DNA from: an uncultured Lachnospiraceae bacterium
GTDB taxonomy: Bacteria > Bacillota > Clostridia > Lachnospirales > Lachnospiraceae
Direction of reading: 5' to 3'
DNA: 27,259 nucleotides
NCBI GenBank assembly: GCA_910583835.1
Contig: CAJTYM010000051.1
Span: 1 to 27,259, forward strand
A model generated the notes under the pieces. It worked only from the letters and a program-made list of their open reading frames with translations. It made no database searches and was not told the DNA's origin. The translations under genes and the position numbers were made by a program. This document shows, one piece after another, positions 15,701 to 24,276 of this stretch. How positions within the stretch are numbered: position 1 is the first letter of the stretch; each line of letters starts with the position of its first letter.

Positions 15701-18700
15701 CGTATACACAGACATGCCCGACCCGCTCGTAATTACAATGTTTGCGCCGCCGCTTTTGTCCGCAGCGTTATACTTGGCAGTAACATCAAAATCCGTATGC
15801 CAGCCAAGCCCAAAGATACCATCGTCCTGATGCGTTGTGATATCAGTATAATAATACCGGGCAAGCGAGAGGTCGCGGGAAGACAAATCTGCGGCAGAGA
15901 CAAGCGTATCGCCAATCAGCGTTCCCTGTGCGCTGGCAAGATAAGCATTCTGCAGATAATCCACATTGAAATTGTCATCTCCCAAAGCCCCCAGCACGCA
16001 AGCCATTTTCGCCATACTTTCCGCATAATCGCAAGCCCTGGTCCCAGTCAGTTGGAGCAGGTTATAGGACTGAATATCAGAGACGGTGGATTTTTCAGAA
16101 ATCTCCGGCAATTCCGCAATATTCTCCGTAATATCCGCATAATTATAGACGCTTACCGAATAGCCATTGGAACCGGTAATCTTATAATCAAAATTATATG
16201 CCGCTGTCTGTCCATTCGCAATGATGCCCGGAAGTCCCTCAGCATTGCTGACAAACAGTGTTTTCTTAGCGGAATACCCATCATCGTGATCATCCTTTGC
16301 CTCAAAGCTGTCTCCATTGATATGTATCACCGGCGCATACACATCTGTATAGCCAGTGTTGGAAAACGTAACTGAGCCTTTGTAGACCGTACCCGGTTTC
16401 GCAGATTTATCCACATTGATACTGGAAGCAAGCTGTCCTTTCGGAAGGGAGCCATCTACTTTAAAGCTCCCCGCACAGGTTACGCTTGTCCCCTTTTGCG
16501 TCAAGACTACATCATACATTCCGTCAGGCGCATCAGTCAAATCAAACGTGGCATAAAGCTTTGTATGGTCATAATAATAAATCTTTTGCGCATCAATTTT
16601 ACTGCTTCCATTGCTCAGCGCAACAGAGGCAGAGGCCTCCATGCACGTTCCGTTGACTTGCACTGTCACCTGCCCTTTTGCCCCTTGGGCAGGAGACACG
16701 TCCGCTACAGAAAGCACCATATCCTGTGTCGCAGCTGCCGAATTCTCATAGCGCAGCGCATGGTACGTTTTATCTTCTGCATCCACGCTATGGTTAACCC
16801 TGGAAGCAGCGGACACACCAATAACAGCATTTCCGTCTGTGGCAATCGTCAGCTGTAAGACTGTGTCCGCTATCTGAGACTGACGTGTCGTTACCAGTGA
16901 AACGGTATAATCCGTGATACCGCTGCAATCCATCTGCTTGGCTGCCGCCGCGGACTGAATCGCATTGACAAGCGCTAATGGCTGAATATCAAACAGAAGG
17001 TTTCTGCCCTTTTCAGGCACGATAACCGTATAGCTGCCATCGGTATTCTTTTGCACTACCGGATCGCCTAAAATTGCGTAATACCCAATGCCTTTTACCG
17101 CAAACATTTCCTCATTCTGATAGCTAAACTGCATACGGTTCGTGCCATCCTCGGATATGCCCACGCCAACAGCGGAGAGGGCATTATCCCCATCGGCTGC
17201 AACCAGCATACCACTATTATGAGCCAAATCCACGCCTGGCGGTATCAGCCATACTTGTCCTTCTGACGTACTGGCAAGCGTCAGGCCGGCATCCTGCACC
17301 GGTATGCCAGAACCCACATATCCGTTCGCCATGTCATAATTTGCGATATCCACATTTGTTGTATAAGAATCTTCTGCAGAATCCAGCGGTTCCCCATCTT
17401 CGGTACGAACCAGGCTAATTTTGCTGTCAAATCCAGAAAGCCGCCCTGTTTCCGCGCCCAACATCATATTCTCATAATCAGAAACAGGAATCGCAAATGT
17501 CGCAGATATTCCATCCGCTGTTTCGCTTTGCATACTCAAATCCTTCGCCGATGCATATGCAGACATCTGGGCTTCACCGTTCATAGATACTTTCAAGGTA
17601 CACGTTCCCGGCGCGGAATAGCTGCATGGGATAGTCAAATTATCCGCGAAAGGCTCATAACTCCCTTCCCGCAACAGGAATACCTTAAATTCTACATCTT
17701 TGCTCAAGCCCCCTGTTGCCTGGAACTCAGCATGAAGCGTTTCGCCTGCTTCTACAAAGCCGGAGGACTTAGAAGATGTCAGCATTTTTCCATTTTGATA
17801 GGCAGCTGCCATAAAAATGACGTTCTCTTCCTGATCCGTATCGTTTAAAATGGTAAAATGACCGGCAAGCGTTCCTGTAACTGAATCAAAAGACATCTCA
17901 TCCTTTATCAGGGCAACATCAACCGCATCAAGCGCAGGGCAGCCATAAAACACACCTTCCGCAACCGAAGTAACGCTCTCAGGCACATCAACGCTCACAA
18001 GCTTCGGACAGGCGGCAAAAGCGGCTGTCTGCAATGTTTTTACGCCATCGGGAATCCGCACCAACTCTATCTGGCAGCCATAAAACGCACCTTCCGCAAT
18101 GGTAACCGTTCCGCTGGGAACCTGGAATACCCCATTTGTTTTGCCTGCCGGATACTGATACAGGGTATCCCGCGCGGCATTGTACAGGACGCCTCCCTCA
18201 GAGACAAAGTCTGCATTACCAGAAGCAACCGTAATTTCCGTAAGCTCACCACAATTGCCAAAGGCGAAAGCGCCAACCGCTGTCGTTGCAGAGGGAATAT
18301 TCACCTGATTCACCGCAATTCCGCAGAATGCAAATCGCCCTATTTCCTGCACATTTTGTAAATCAAGCGTTTTCAGGGCAGTACAGCCAAAGAAACAGTA
18401 ATCGCCGATGCTTCTTGTTGCGCTTCCAAGGTTTAACCCAGACAGCGAAGCACATCTGGCAAAAGCCCATGGTTCTATCCGGGCAAGATTCGCCGGAAGC
18501 GACAGATTGCTGAGGGACTCACAGGCATAAAAGGCAGAGTAGCCAATCTTACTCACCGCTTCCCCTACATGGACTTTTCTTAAACTAGTGCATAGCGCAA
18601 ATACATAATCAGAAATTTCTGTCAACTCTTCCGGCAACTCCACAAGCCGCAGTGAAGAACAATGGTAAAATGCCGCTTTCCCCAGCGAAGCAAGCGTTGC

Positions 18701-21700
18701 CGGCAGATAAACCGATACAATACCATCGCAATCAGCAAAAGCCTGTGCGCCAATGGACGCCACACTGTCGGGAAGCACAACCTCACGCAAAGAACTGCAT
18801 TGATAAAATGCATTTTCACCAATGGAGGTAACACCATCATCCACTATCACATTTGATATGGTTCCGCTATACTGCCGCCATGGCGCTTCCGTCAGCGCAT
18901 AATCTTCCATGGCGCCTGTTCCAGAAACATGCAGCAATCCCAATTCCTCCAAGTAAGCCCAACGGATACTGCCGCCGCAGCTTCCAGAAGCAGGCGCATA
19001 TGCGGCGCAAAGAATATCTGCCCCATCTTCAGATTTCAGCGAGGTTTCCGACCATTGCCCCGCATGATTCAGCCTCAGATTACCGTTTGTATTTCCAAAA
19101 GACAGATACCCCAGTCTGGAGGGTTTTTCTCCGGCAAAAAAGACAGCGGTTAAATTCTCACATCCATAAAATGCGTAATTTCCAATCTGTTCCCCGCTTC
19201 CCGCAATATAGACCGATTGCAAAGAAGCACAGTTGCTAAAAGCAGATTTTCCAATCGTTTTGGTTTTATCCGTGATGGCTACGGTTGTCAAACCAAAACA
19301 GCCGGTAAAGGCATAATCAGGAATCGCTTCCATTGCAGAGGGCCAAATAACTTCAGCAAGACCGGAACAGTGATAGAAACAGCCCTCTCCAATAAAATTA
19401 ATATTCCCTGGCAAAACAATATTTTCCAGATTCGTACAATTGAAAAACGCGTAGCTGCCGATTGTCTTTAAGCTGCCGGGAATCACCATGTCATGTAGGG
19501 AGGCACAATTATAAAACTGATACGCACCTATCTCCCGCAAGCTGTCCGACAGCTGCACAGAATACAGATTATCGCATTTTGAAAAAGCATAGTCGCCGCA
19601 GGCCTCCACAGAATCTGCCATATGTACATTCCGCAGCGCAGTACAGCCAGAAAATGCACGAGAACCTACAGAACGAACGCCCTCCTCAATACGGACCGTA
19701 TAAATCTCTTTCTTGTAGGCATACCATGGCGTATCAATCTCGCTGTCATAGTCGCTCATAAAACCGTTGCCTGAAATGACAAGCGTTCCTGAATCTATGT
19801 AATACGTCCACACCGTACCGTTTCCACAATTACCAGTAACATCGGCTTCAAATGATTCCGTGTGGTAGGTGTTTTTATCAGGTCCGACCCAAGAAGGGGT
19901 TGTCCATCCTTTTACCACAGGACTGTGATGCAAAACCAGGTCAGACGGCGTTCCTGAAAATGCGCTGTCCCCAATGACAGCCGGGATGCCGGATAAGAGA
20001 GTGACGTCTGCCAGAGAGCCGCAGCCGTAAAAAGCGCCGGTTCCAATACCGATAATCTCTCCTCTGCAAATAACGCTGCTTAAGGCAGAACAGCCGTAGA
20101 ACTGATAATTCCCCACAGTCACCAGACTTTTGGGCAGGATGGCATCCGCCAGCGCAGTGCAATAAGCGAAAGCGCAATCGCTCACGGAAACGACATTATC
20201 AGGAATGCTCACGGAATCCAGACCCTCACAATGGGAAAAGGCATATTCACCAATCCGGGACAGCTTTTCTGGGAATACAATTCTCTTTAAATCCGCACAG
20301 TGATAGAAAGAGGCATAGCCAATCTCATGAACCGTTTCCGGCAGTGCGATATTGGACAAGGAGGTACATTCATAGAACAGTCCTTCTGCAATATCCTCCA
20401 AAGCGCCCGGCAATGTGACAGAAACAAGATTTGTACATCGATTAAACGCAGAATAGCCTATTGTTTTAACCGTATCTGGTACAGCCATAGACGCTAAGGA
20501 ACTGCACTGATAAAACGTACCATCGCCGATTGAGGAGAGACCGTTATGGAGCGTAACCTGGCTAAGCGCCTTACAGCCATAAAACGCACGGTTTCCCAAT
20601 ATAGTAACTGTCGCAGGTACTGTAATTTTCTCAAGCGAAATGCAGTTTGCAAACACCTCCTCACCTATCTCTGTCAAACCCGCATCTAATTGAACAGCCG
20701 CAAGAGCCGTACAATCCAAAAATGCGCCAACGCTCAATTGGGCGGTTGCGCTTGGTATACGGACACTTGTAATCTTTTCGCAGCCTTTAAATGCATAGTC
20801 GCCAATTGCCTCGGCATTCTTTAATGCAATTTCGCCACTCAGGTTTTTGCAGCCCCAGAAGCAGGACTTGCCGATGTTCTGTGCGTTTGAAATATCCCCT
20901 ACGGAACTTAAGTTCGTGCATCCATAGAATGCAATGTCGCCTAAATCGGTAAGTTCGTTTGTAAACACAGTGGAAACCATACTTTCACAGAACGAAAAAG
21001 CCCGCTCACCAATGGAGGAAACTTTTTCTCCACCATATACATATTGCAAACTATCACATTGTGCAAATGCCCAGTCTGCAACAGTCTTTACGCTGTCAGA
21101 AATTGTAACGGACCGCAATGAGTCGCATTCTCCCCATGTGCCCATTTCTATTGTTTCTACACCAGAAGGGATGGTAACCTCCCGCAGCTTACTGCAGTGT
21201 GTAAATGCGCACTGACCGATTTGGCTGACAGTGGAAGGAAGGGAACAGCCCAGAAGGGACTCACAGTTAAAAAACGCCCAAGAACCGATAGAAGTCAATC
21301 CTGATGGAAGGGAAACTGATTGCAGGCTGGTACAATTATCAAAAAGACCATCTGGAATCTCAGATACCGTGTCAGGAATCACTGCGGCAGTCAGAGACGA
21401 GCAGCCCATAAATGCAAACTTGCCGATTTTCGCCACTGAAGTAAAACCGCTGACATCTGTAAGCTTTGTACACTCATAAAAACCATTATCGCCGATGTTC
21501 ACAACCTTTTCTTCACCGGAAATACCCTGCAGCGATGCACACTGGGCGAAAGCCGCCCCCTCCACAGACACAGAGGCCCCGGCAAAATCAATATCGCTAA
21601 GATTCCCGCAAGCTAAGAATGCGCCCGCATCAATAACGGCACAATTATTTGCCAATACCACGCCGGATATGCCTTGGCAGCTGTGGAACGCCGCCTCGCC

Positions 21701-23395
21701 AACTTTGGTATACTTGGGTTCATTCTTGACGGTACTTAACTTCGGACAATCGAAAAATGCATGGCTCTCCACGGCAAGCGTTGCGTTCTGGAAATCCACC
21801 GCAGCCAAGTTGGAATTTCCCTGAAATGCTGCCACGCCGATTGTGGTCACTGACGAGGAAAATCGAATGCTGCCAAGAAAAGATGTATTGATGAACGCTT
21901 CATCGCCGATATTGCCAAGACAGACCGTTTCAGATATTTTTTTCACCTGATTGCAAAAAGAAAATGCATACGCCCCGACATCCGTATACCCAGTTGGAAA
22001 TTGGACGGAGGATAAAGAGGCGCAGTTATAAAATGACTCTGCCCCTATCGAAGTGATGCTGTTGGGAAGCACAATGGATTGAAGTGCAGAACAATTATAA
22101 AATGTTCCCAACTCCACTTCATTCATGTCAGATGAGAACTTGAAGTCCTTCATAGAAGAGCAGTTTCCAAAGGCATAATCACCCACGGAAGTAACGGTAT
22201 CCGGCAAACCGAAGCTCGTCAGACCCGTACAGTTTACAAAGCACTGTACGCCAATTGTCTGCAGACCGTTCGATAACTTAACCGTTTTCAAAGCAGAAAT
22301 GTCTGCAAAAGCATATTCCCCTACTGTGCGCACACGTTCCGTAAGCGTCGCTTCTGTCAGCCCAGTGCAGCCGTAAAAGGCGTAATCACCTACATTGGTA
22401 ACTGGCACAGTGACATTGGTCAATCCCGTACAGAGCGCAAACGCACCCCATCCGATGGTATTAAGCGTAGAGGGGAGCGCAATGGTACGCAATGCGCTGC
22501 AACCGCAAAACGCTCTTTCCTCCAATGCGGTAACCCCACCCGCCATCGAAACAGAAGACAGGGAGGTACAGAACGCAAAGGCGCCAATGCCAATGGTTTT
22601 GACCGTAGACGGAATACTGACGCTCACCAATGCCGTGCAGTTATTAAACGCTGTCGCTCCAATTGCGGCTACCCCAGCATCGATTGTGACATTATTAAGC
22701 CTGGTCATATCATAAAATGCAGATTCGCCTATCACAATCCCTGAACCAATTCTTACCCCGGTAATTGAGTCTCTATAATCATGGAAAGGAGAAAGGGACA
22801 AGGTTCCGCTTCCTGAAAGTGTCAGGTATCCGTTCGACAATGTGAACGTTATATTAGTTCCTGCAATCGCTCCACTTGAAGGCATCGTTGCCGCAAACTG
22901 CGCTTGCTGCTCTGTTCCGGCATCCGGCTTTGCATCAACAACTTCCTCTGAAGCCTTAGCTTCCTCTTTATTGAGGATGTCCTCTTTCAGAATCGTTTCT
23001 CCTTCAGGGGCAATCTCACCTGAAACCGGAACGTCAAATGCGCTAGAATCTAACGTTTCCCCATCGCTTTCAAGTGAAGGAATCATCTTTTGCCCTAATT
23101 GCGAAAACGTCCAATCCGGTTCCAGCCCTTCCGAAAAATACGACAAATCTCTCGGATTATGTAACGATACCCCCTCCGATGCAGCTATCGTCATGTCCTT
23201 TTCGGTGGAAATCACATTATTTTCTCCTTCGGATAAGCCGTCCTGTGTGATAAACGATGCCGTATCCGTTCCATCAGACGGCTCCTCCACATACCCCTCT
23301 CTCAAAACCATTACCACCAAAAGGCACACTGCCAGCAACAAGCTTACTGCTCTCCTGAATCGAACCTTCATTGTTCTCATCGTCATTCCCCCCAT
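12767..23395 (-). CDS. Giant secreted LRR-RHS fusion protein (about 3,540 aa)
   Basis: One open frame of 3,542 codons. The signal peptide has core AVSLLLAVCLLVVMV. An acidic linker (about 45-170) leads into BspA-type LRR_5 repeats (about 180-1830) interrupted by cap modules near 180, 1180 and 1470 (for example GTLVISGNGFMSDY and GLLHVSGTGAMEDY). Beta-sandwich-like domains follow (about 1830-2450), then an RHS/YD-repeat shell (about 2500-3322). The shell's core signature is GLYYARARYISADTMSFISADPIGQGSDLNLYRYANNN, seen in two parts at about 3273-3310. The last 220 residues are a hydrophobic tip. Starts at 23395, 23386, 23380 and 23371 are all in frame; G-rich sequence before 23386/23380 favours these. 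RHS shells usually encase a C-terminal toxin, and BspA LRRs bind host or partner surfaces. Joining them in one chain suggests a surface-anchored delivery or adhesion protein; that is inference. A well-placed promoter precedes it. Confidence 0.9.
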   Translation of the reverse strand: MGGMTMRTMKVRFRRAVSLLLAVCLLVVMVLREGYVEEPSDGTDTASFITQDGLSEGENNVISTEKDMTIAASEGVSLHNPRDLSYFSEGLEPDWTFSQLGQKMIPSLESDGETLDSSAFDVPVSGEIAPEGETILKEDILNKEEAKASEEVVDAKPDAGTEQQAQFAATMPSSGAIAGTNITFTLSNGYLTLSGSGTLSLSPFHDYRDSITGVRIGSGIVIGESAFYDMTRLNNVTIDAGVAAIGATAFNNCTALVSVSIPSTVKTIGIGAFAFCTSLSSVSMAGGVTALEERAFCGCSALRTIALPSTLNTIGWGAFALCTGLTNVTVPVTNVGDYAFYGCTGLTEATLTERVRTVGEYAFADISALKTVKLSNGLQTIGVQCFVNCTGLTSFGLPDTVTSVGDYAFGNCSSMKDFKFSSDMNEVELGTFYNCSALQSIVLPNSITSIGAESFYNCASLSSVQFPTGYTDVGAYAFSFCNQVKKISETVCLGNIGDEAFINTSFLGSIRFSSSVTTIGVAAFQGNSNLAAVDFQNATLAVESHAFFDCPKLSTVKNEPKYTKVGEAAFHSCQGISGVVLANNCAVIDAGAFLACGNLSDIDFAGASVSVEGAAFAQCASLQGISGEEKVVNIGDNGFYECTKLTDVSGFTSVAKIGKFAFMGCSSLTAAVIPDTVSEIPDGLFDNCTSLQSVSLPSGLTSIGSWAFFNCESLLGCSLPSTVSQIGQCAFTHCSKLREVTIPSGVETIEMGTWGECDSLRSVTISDSVKTVADWAFAQCDSLQYVYGGEKVSSIGERAFSFCESMVSTVFTNELTDLGDIAFYGCTNLSSVGDISNAQNIGKSCFWGCKNLSGEIALKNAEAIGDYAFKGCEKITSVRIPSATAQLSVGAFLDCTALAAVQLDAGLTEIGEEVFANCISLEKITVPATVTILGNRAFYGCKALSQVTLHNGLSSIGDGTFYQCSSLASMAVPDTVKTIGYSAFNRCTNLVSVTLPGALEDIAEGLFYECTSLSNIALPETVHEIGYASFYHCADLKRIVFPEKLSRIGEYAFSHCEGLDSVSIPDNVVSVSDCAFAYCTALADAILPKSLVTVGNYQFYGCSALSSVICRGEIIGIGTGAFYGCGSLADVTLLSGIPAVIGDSAFSGTPSDLVLHHSPVVKGWTTPSWVGPDKNTYHTESFEADVTGNCGNGTVWTYYIDSGTLVISGNGFMSDYDSEIDTPWYAYKKEIYTVRIEEGVRSVGSRAFSGCTALRNVHMADSVEACGDYAFSKCDNLYSVQLSDSLREIGAYQFYNCASLHDMVIPGSLKTIGSYAFFNCTNLENIVLPGNINFIGEGCFYHCSGLAEVIWPSAMEAIPDYAFTGCFGLTTVAITDKTKTIGKSAFSNCASLQSVYIAGSGEQIGNYAFYGCENLTAVFFAGEKPSRLGYLSFGNTNGNLRLNHAGQWSETSLKSEDGADILCAAYAPASGSCGGSIRWAYLEELGLLHVSGTGAMEDYALTEAPWRQYSGTISNVIVDDGVTSIGENAFYQCSSLREVVLPDSVASIGAQAFADCDGIVSVYLPATLASLGKAAFYHCSSLRLVELPEELTEISDYVFALCTSLRKVHVGEAVSKIGYSAFYACESLSNLSLPANLARIEPWAFARCASLSGLNLGSATRSIGDYCFFGCTALKTLDLQNVQEIGRFAFCGIAVNQVNIPSATTAVGAFAFGNCGELTEITVASGNADFVSEGGVLYNAARDTLYQYPAGKTNGVFQVPSGTVTIAEGAFYGCQIELVRIPDGVKTLQTAAFAACPKLVSVDVPESVTSVAEGVFYGCPALDAVDVALIKDEMSFDSVTGTLAGHFTILNDTDQEENVIFMAAAYQNGKMLTSSKSSGFVEAGETLHAEFQATGGLSKDVEFKVFLLREGSYEPFADNLTIPCSYSAPGTCTLKVSMNGEAQMSAYASAKDLSMQSETADGISATFAIPVSDYENMMLGAETGRLSGFDSKISLVRTEDGEPLDSAEDSYTTNVDIANYDMANGYVGSGIPVQDAGLTLASTSEGQVWLIPPGVDLAHNSGMLVAADGDNALSAVGVGISEDGTNRMQFSYQNEEMFAVKGIGYYAILGDPVVQKNTDGSYTVIVPEKGRNLLFDIQPLALVNAIQSAAAAKQMDCSGITDYTVSLVTTRQSQIADTVLQLTIATDGNAVIGVSAASRVNHSVDAEDKTYHALRYENSAAATQDMVLSVADVSPAQGAKGQVTVQVNGTCMEASASVALSNGSSKIDAQKIYYYDHTKLYATFDLTDAPDGMYDVVLTQKGTSVTCAGSFKVDGSLPKGQLASSINVDKSAKPGTVYKGSVTFSNTGYTDVYAPVIHINGDSFEAKDDHDDGYSAKKTLFVSNAEGLPGIIANGQTAAYNFDYKITGSNGYSVSVYNYADITENIAELPEISEKSTVSDIQSYNLLQLTGTRACDYAESMAKMACVLGALGDDNFNVDYLQNAYLASAQGTLIGDTLVSAADLSSRDLSLARYYYTDITTHQDDGIFGLGWHTDFDVTAKYNAADKSGGANIVITSGSGMSVYTQKDGVFKEAVYGLSTASITDGAISVDYQDGSAISFRADGKLNQTADVYGNTITCEYNADGKLAAIASSEGDRLQLVYENGHVVRAESALTGNSAEYTYMDGMLQTAQNSYGAVSYEYDSLHFDGRKNALTKVTSHTGVDIQYSYDELGRVVAVNNGEAIMTYEYAGLNELCATDAMGNHTDLCFNAAGYLARTIDARGNMSEQSYSDYLLSSGNSFGLFTNYKYNYDDKFNLTSVTDASGKSVNYSYDGRGNVASVTDRRGITTGYERNNFGATQRLVYADGKYENYEYDAKGNIVAATKRDGTGITYAYDKYSQLTSVSFSTDETIAYEYDGKGNLTQIDENGKKTTLEYNDRGDVTKINYPSRKSVAYTYDASGNVSSTTAVYGQSSNTTYYVYDNYGRLQSANFGGADLVSYEYNADGSLKKQQNYNGTYTEYDYTAGMLSAIRNCKADGTVMSSFQYTYDELGQLITMTDKSGTWNYSYDDLGQLICAKSPEGIETEYSYDLSGNRISKASGGSYENYNANELNQYTSYGSATRNYDDNGNLISQTDEHGTTTYDYDYQDRLIRVTEPDGTITQYGYDAFGGREGVAVGTPNAEGTDLDIVSTEYLNSPFGDGCAIAAYRDNKASFLLQGNGLAAWYRVKGEGTELYTYAYNHLGSTTEITDLSGNIVNSYTYDQEGKVIASTEGVDNPFTYVGRYGIADDGNGLYYARARYISADTMSFISADPIGQGSDLNLYRYANNNFVSFVDINGKEWSPVSEIGMLGAAYCNAYGFECDEYDCISIGLDLLRPLEEAAHAGIMACGILWGSTLLFVSGLVLAEAGAASALIELGTIVSQRITASIVTAGLSFASRFTTIGKNVDISLKAYYSVVNYVGSSTLPEVSGLAEFFYGFCLGKVFDSGYVPPMSTPTTFLGAGSEVVMAGWAIYDQLNPSYDAPKINSETGVIKLKGGITLTRWDKLWQNISNWFHSWWPW
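12770..13429 (-). other. Variable C-terminal tip of the LRR-RHS protein (220 aa)
   Basis: Residues 3323-3542. The tip has several hydrophobic stretches (HAGIMACGILWGSTLLFVSG, then LAEAGAASALIELG; later GAGSEVVMAGWAIY) and a Trp-rich end (NISNWFHSWWPW). I recognise no nuclease, deaminase or ADP-ribosyltransferase motif. The DNA looks more A/T-rich by eye than the RHS core. It is probably the swapped end of the protein; membrane insertion is plausible but unproven. Confidence 0.55.
13430..15880 (-). repeat. RHS/YD-repeat coding region and RHS core
   Basis: About 20 or more YD units (patterns such as YEYDAKGNI, YTYDELGQL, YSYDLSGNR) precede the RHS-associated core with DPIGQGSDLNLYRYANNN. D3293 of DPIG and D3316 of DING flank the place where RHS shells normally cut off the tip. 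The second motif is normally DPxG; here the Pro is Ile. Confidence 0.85.
17900..22780 (-). repeat. BspA-type LRR_5 coding array
   Basis: Repeats of about 23 codons with the pattern IGxxAFxxCxxLxxVxLPxxVxxI run almost without break for some 1,600 residues, so well over 50 units. Cap modules near 19,850 and 18,980 split the array into three blocks. Units differ from each other, so this is an old array rather than a recent DNA expansion. Confidence 0.85.
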
Positions 23396-23421
23396 CTGAA
23401 ATTATTTATACTATATTTTGC

Positions 23422-23450
23422 AGTATAACACTCAGCGGTTTGCATTACAA
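23422..23450 (-). promoter_or_regulatory. Promoter of the LRR-RHS gene
   Basis: On the minus strand, TTGTAA (23445-23450), exactly 17 bases, then TATACT (23422-23427), with an extended -10 TG one base upstream. Transcription would start near 23415, about 30 bases before the likely start codons. Confidence 0.65.
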
Positions 23451-23822
23451 GTGGAGGATTTGTTTCTTCCACTTTTTATGACTATGACAGTAAAAACAAA
23501 CTGCCCATAAATATATGAACACTGTTTTCCAACCTGCATCAATATCTACTATATCAGTATATTTTGTGTTATTATCATCAATCTTTTCAATCAATATCCT
23601 ATGATTCCAAATGGGAACATGTGTATTCCTTTCACTTGCACCGATCTCTGCTATGGTAGCAAATATTTCTTAGTTCTTTTATTGTATATTGTTGCACAAT
23701 TTAATTTCTTAATAAGACTCCCAATATTTTCATGCAACATAGTCTCCATAGTATCATAGATTCAGCATATAAATCAAAATTCGGGAAAAATTTTATTCTG
23801 ATATTCTTTTACGCTTTTTACG
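23445..23822 (-). pseudogene. Unrecognised decayed gene upstream of the LRR-RHS gene
   Basis: Read in three pieces, the minus strand gives a coherent protein of about 120 residues. It starts near VKEYQNKIFPEF, continues DLYAES, then YDTMETMLHENIGSLIKK, KLNCATIYNKRTKKY, then FATIAEIGASERNTHVPIWN and ends FIYLWAVCFYCHSHKKWKK-QILHL with TAA at 23445-23447. At least three single-base shifts separate the pieces (near 23786, 23757 and 23669), and an in-frame TAG follows the second piece. The last 75-80 codons are continuously open but lack a start. I do not recognise the family. The IDAGWKTxFIYLWA stretch looks conserved enough to search with. Confidence 0.55.
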
Positions 23823-23827
23823 GCTCC

Positions 23828-24262
23828 TTATGTATCTTTATTTATCTGTTTTAATATAAAAACCCCTAATACAAACACCGCACCGCCCATAGCTATAAAT
23901 CCACCCCAAAGTAAATTCCAATACCATGCCGTCACATCAAACATTGCCTGAATCAAATTATGCCAAAACTCCAATCCGGTTGCAATCGCAAACAAATCAA
24001 ATAGCAAATATCCGCCACCGCACAGATATATCCATCTCCACCAATAATTGTGTCGTAAATTCTTAAAGAAGGTAATAATTCCAAGCACACAAAGTACTGA
24101 TAATATGCCCATGAGCATAAAGTAAAATAATCCTTTACTTTCCATGACATTTATCCAAAACTCAGCATAAGAGTTCCTATCCACAAGTCCCCAAATTCTA
24201 TGTAAATGAAAGATTCCAAAAAACATGAAAAACCATGGTTCAAATCTATATATCTTTTTCAT
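23828..24262 (-). CDS. Small four-helix membrane protein, unknown function
   Basis: A 144-residue protein starting MKKIYRFEPWFFMFFGIFHL. I chose ATG 24262 over an upstream in-frame start that would run through the preceding gene; AAGGA lies 5 bases before it and it begins 14 bases after the EFR1-type gene stop. There are four membrane segments (about 8-25, 46-66, 78-96 and 114-136) and many aromatic residues (YWWRWIYLCGGGYLLFD, WYWNLLWGG). I do not recognise the family. Tight spacing says it is co-transcribed with the flavodoxin-ferredoxin gene; a membrane partner for that electron carrier is possible, as is chance pairing. Confidence 0.7.
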   Translation of the reverse strand: MKKIYRFEPWFFMFFGIFHLHRIWGLVDRNSYAEFWINVMESKGLFYFMLMGILSVLCVLGIITFFKNLRHNYWWRWIYLCGGGYLLFDLFAIATGLEFWHNLIQAMFDVTAWYWNLLWGGFIAMGGAVFVLGVFILKQINKDT

Positions 24263-24276
24263 ATCGTCCTTAATCC

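Noticed and set aside
15380..16375. 331-aa ORF on the plus strand
   Set aside because: It is wholly antisense to the RHS-side coding frame of the giant gene, shows no recognisable domain, and is explained by strand-shadow open frames.
23449..23477. Hairpin AAGTGGA/TCCACTT followed by T-run on the plus strand, as a terminator
   Set aside because: No plus-strand gene precedes it, and it overlaps the -35 of the minus-strand promoter and the end of a pseudogene, so chance or an operator role is as likely.
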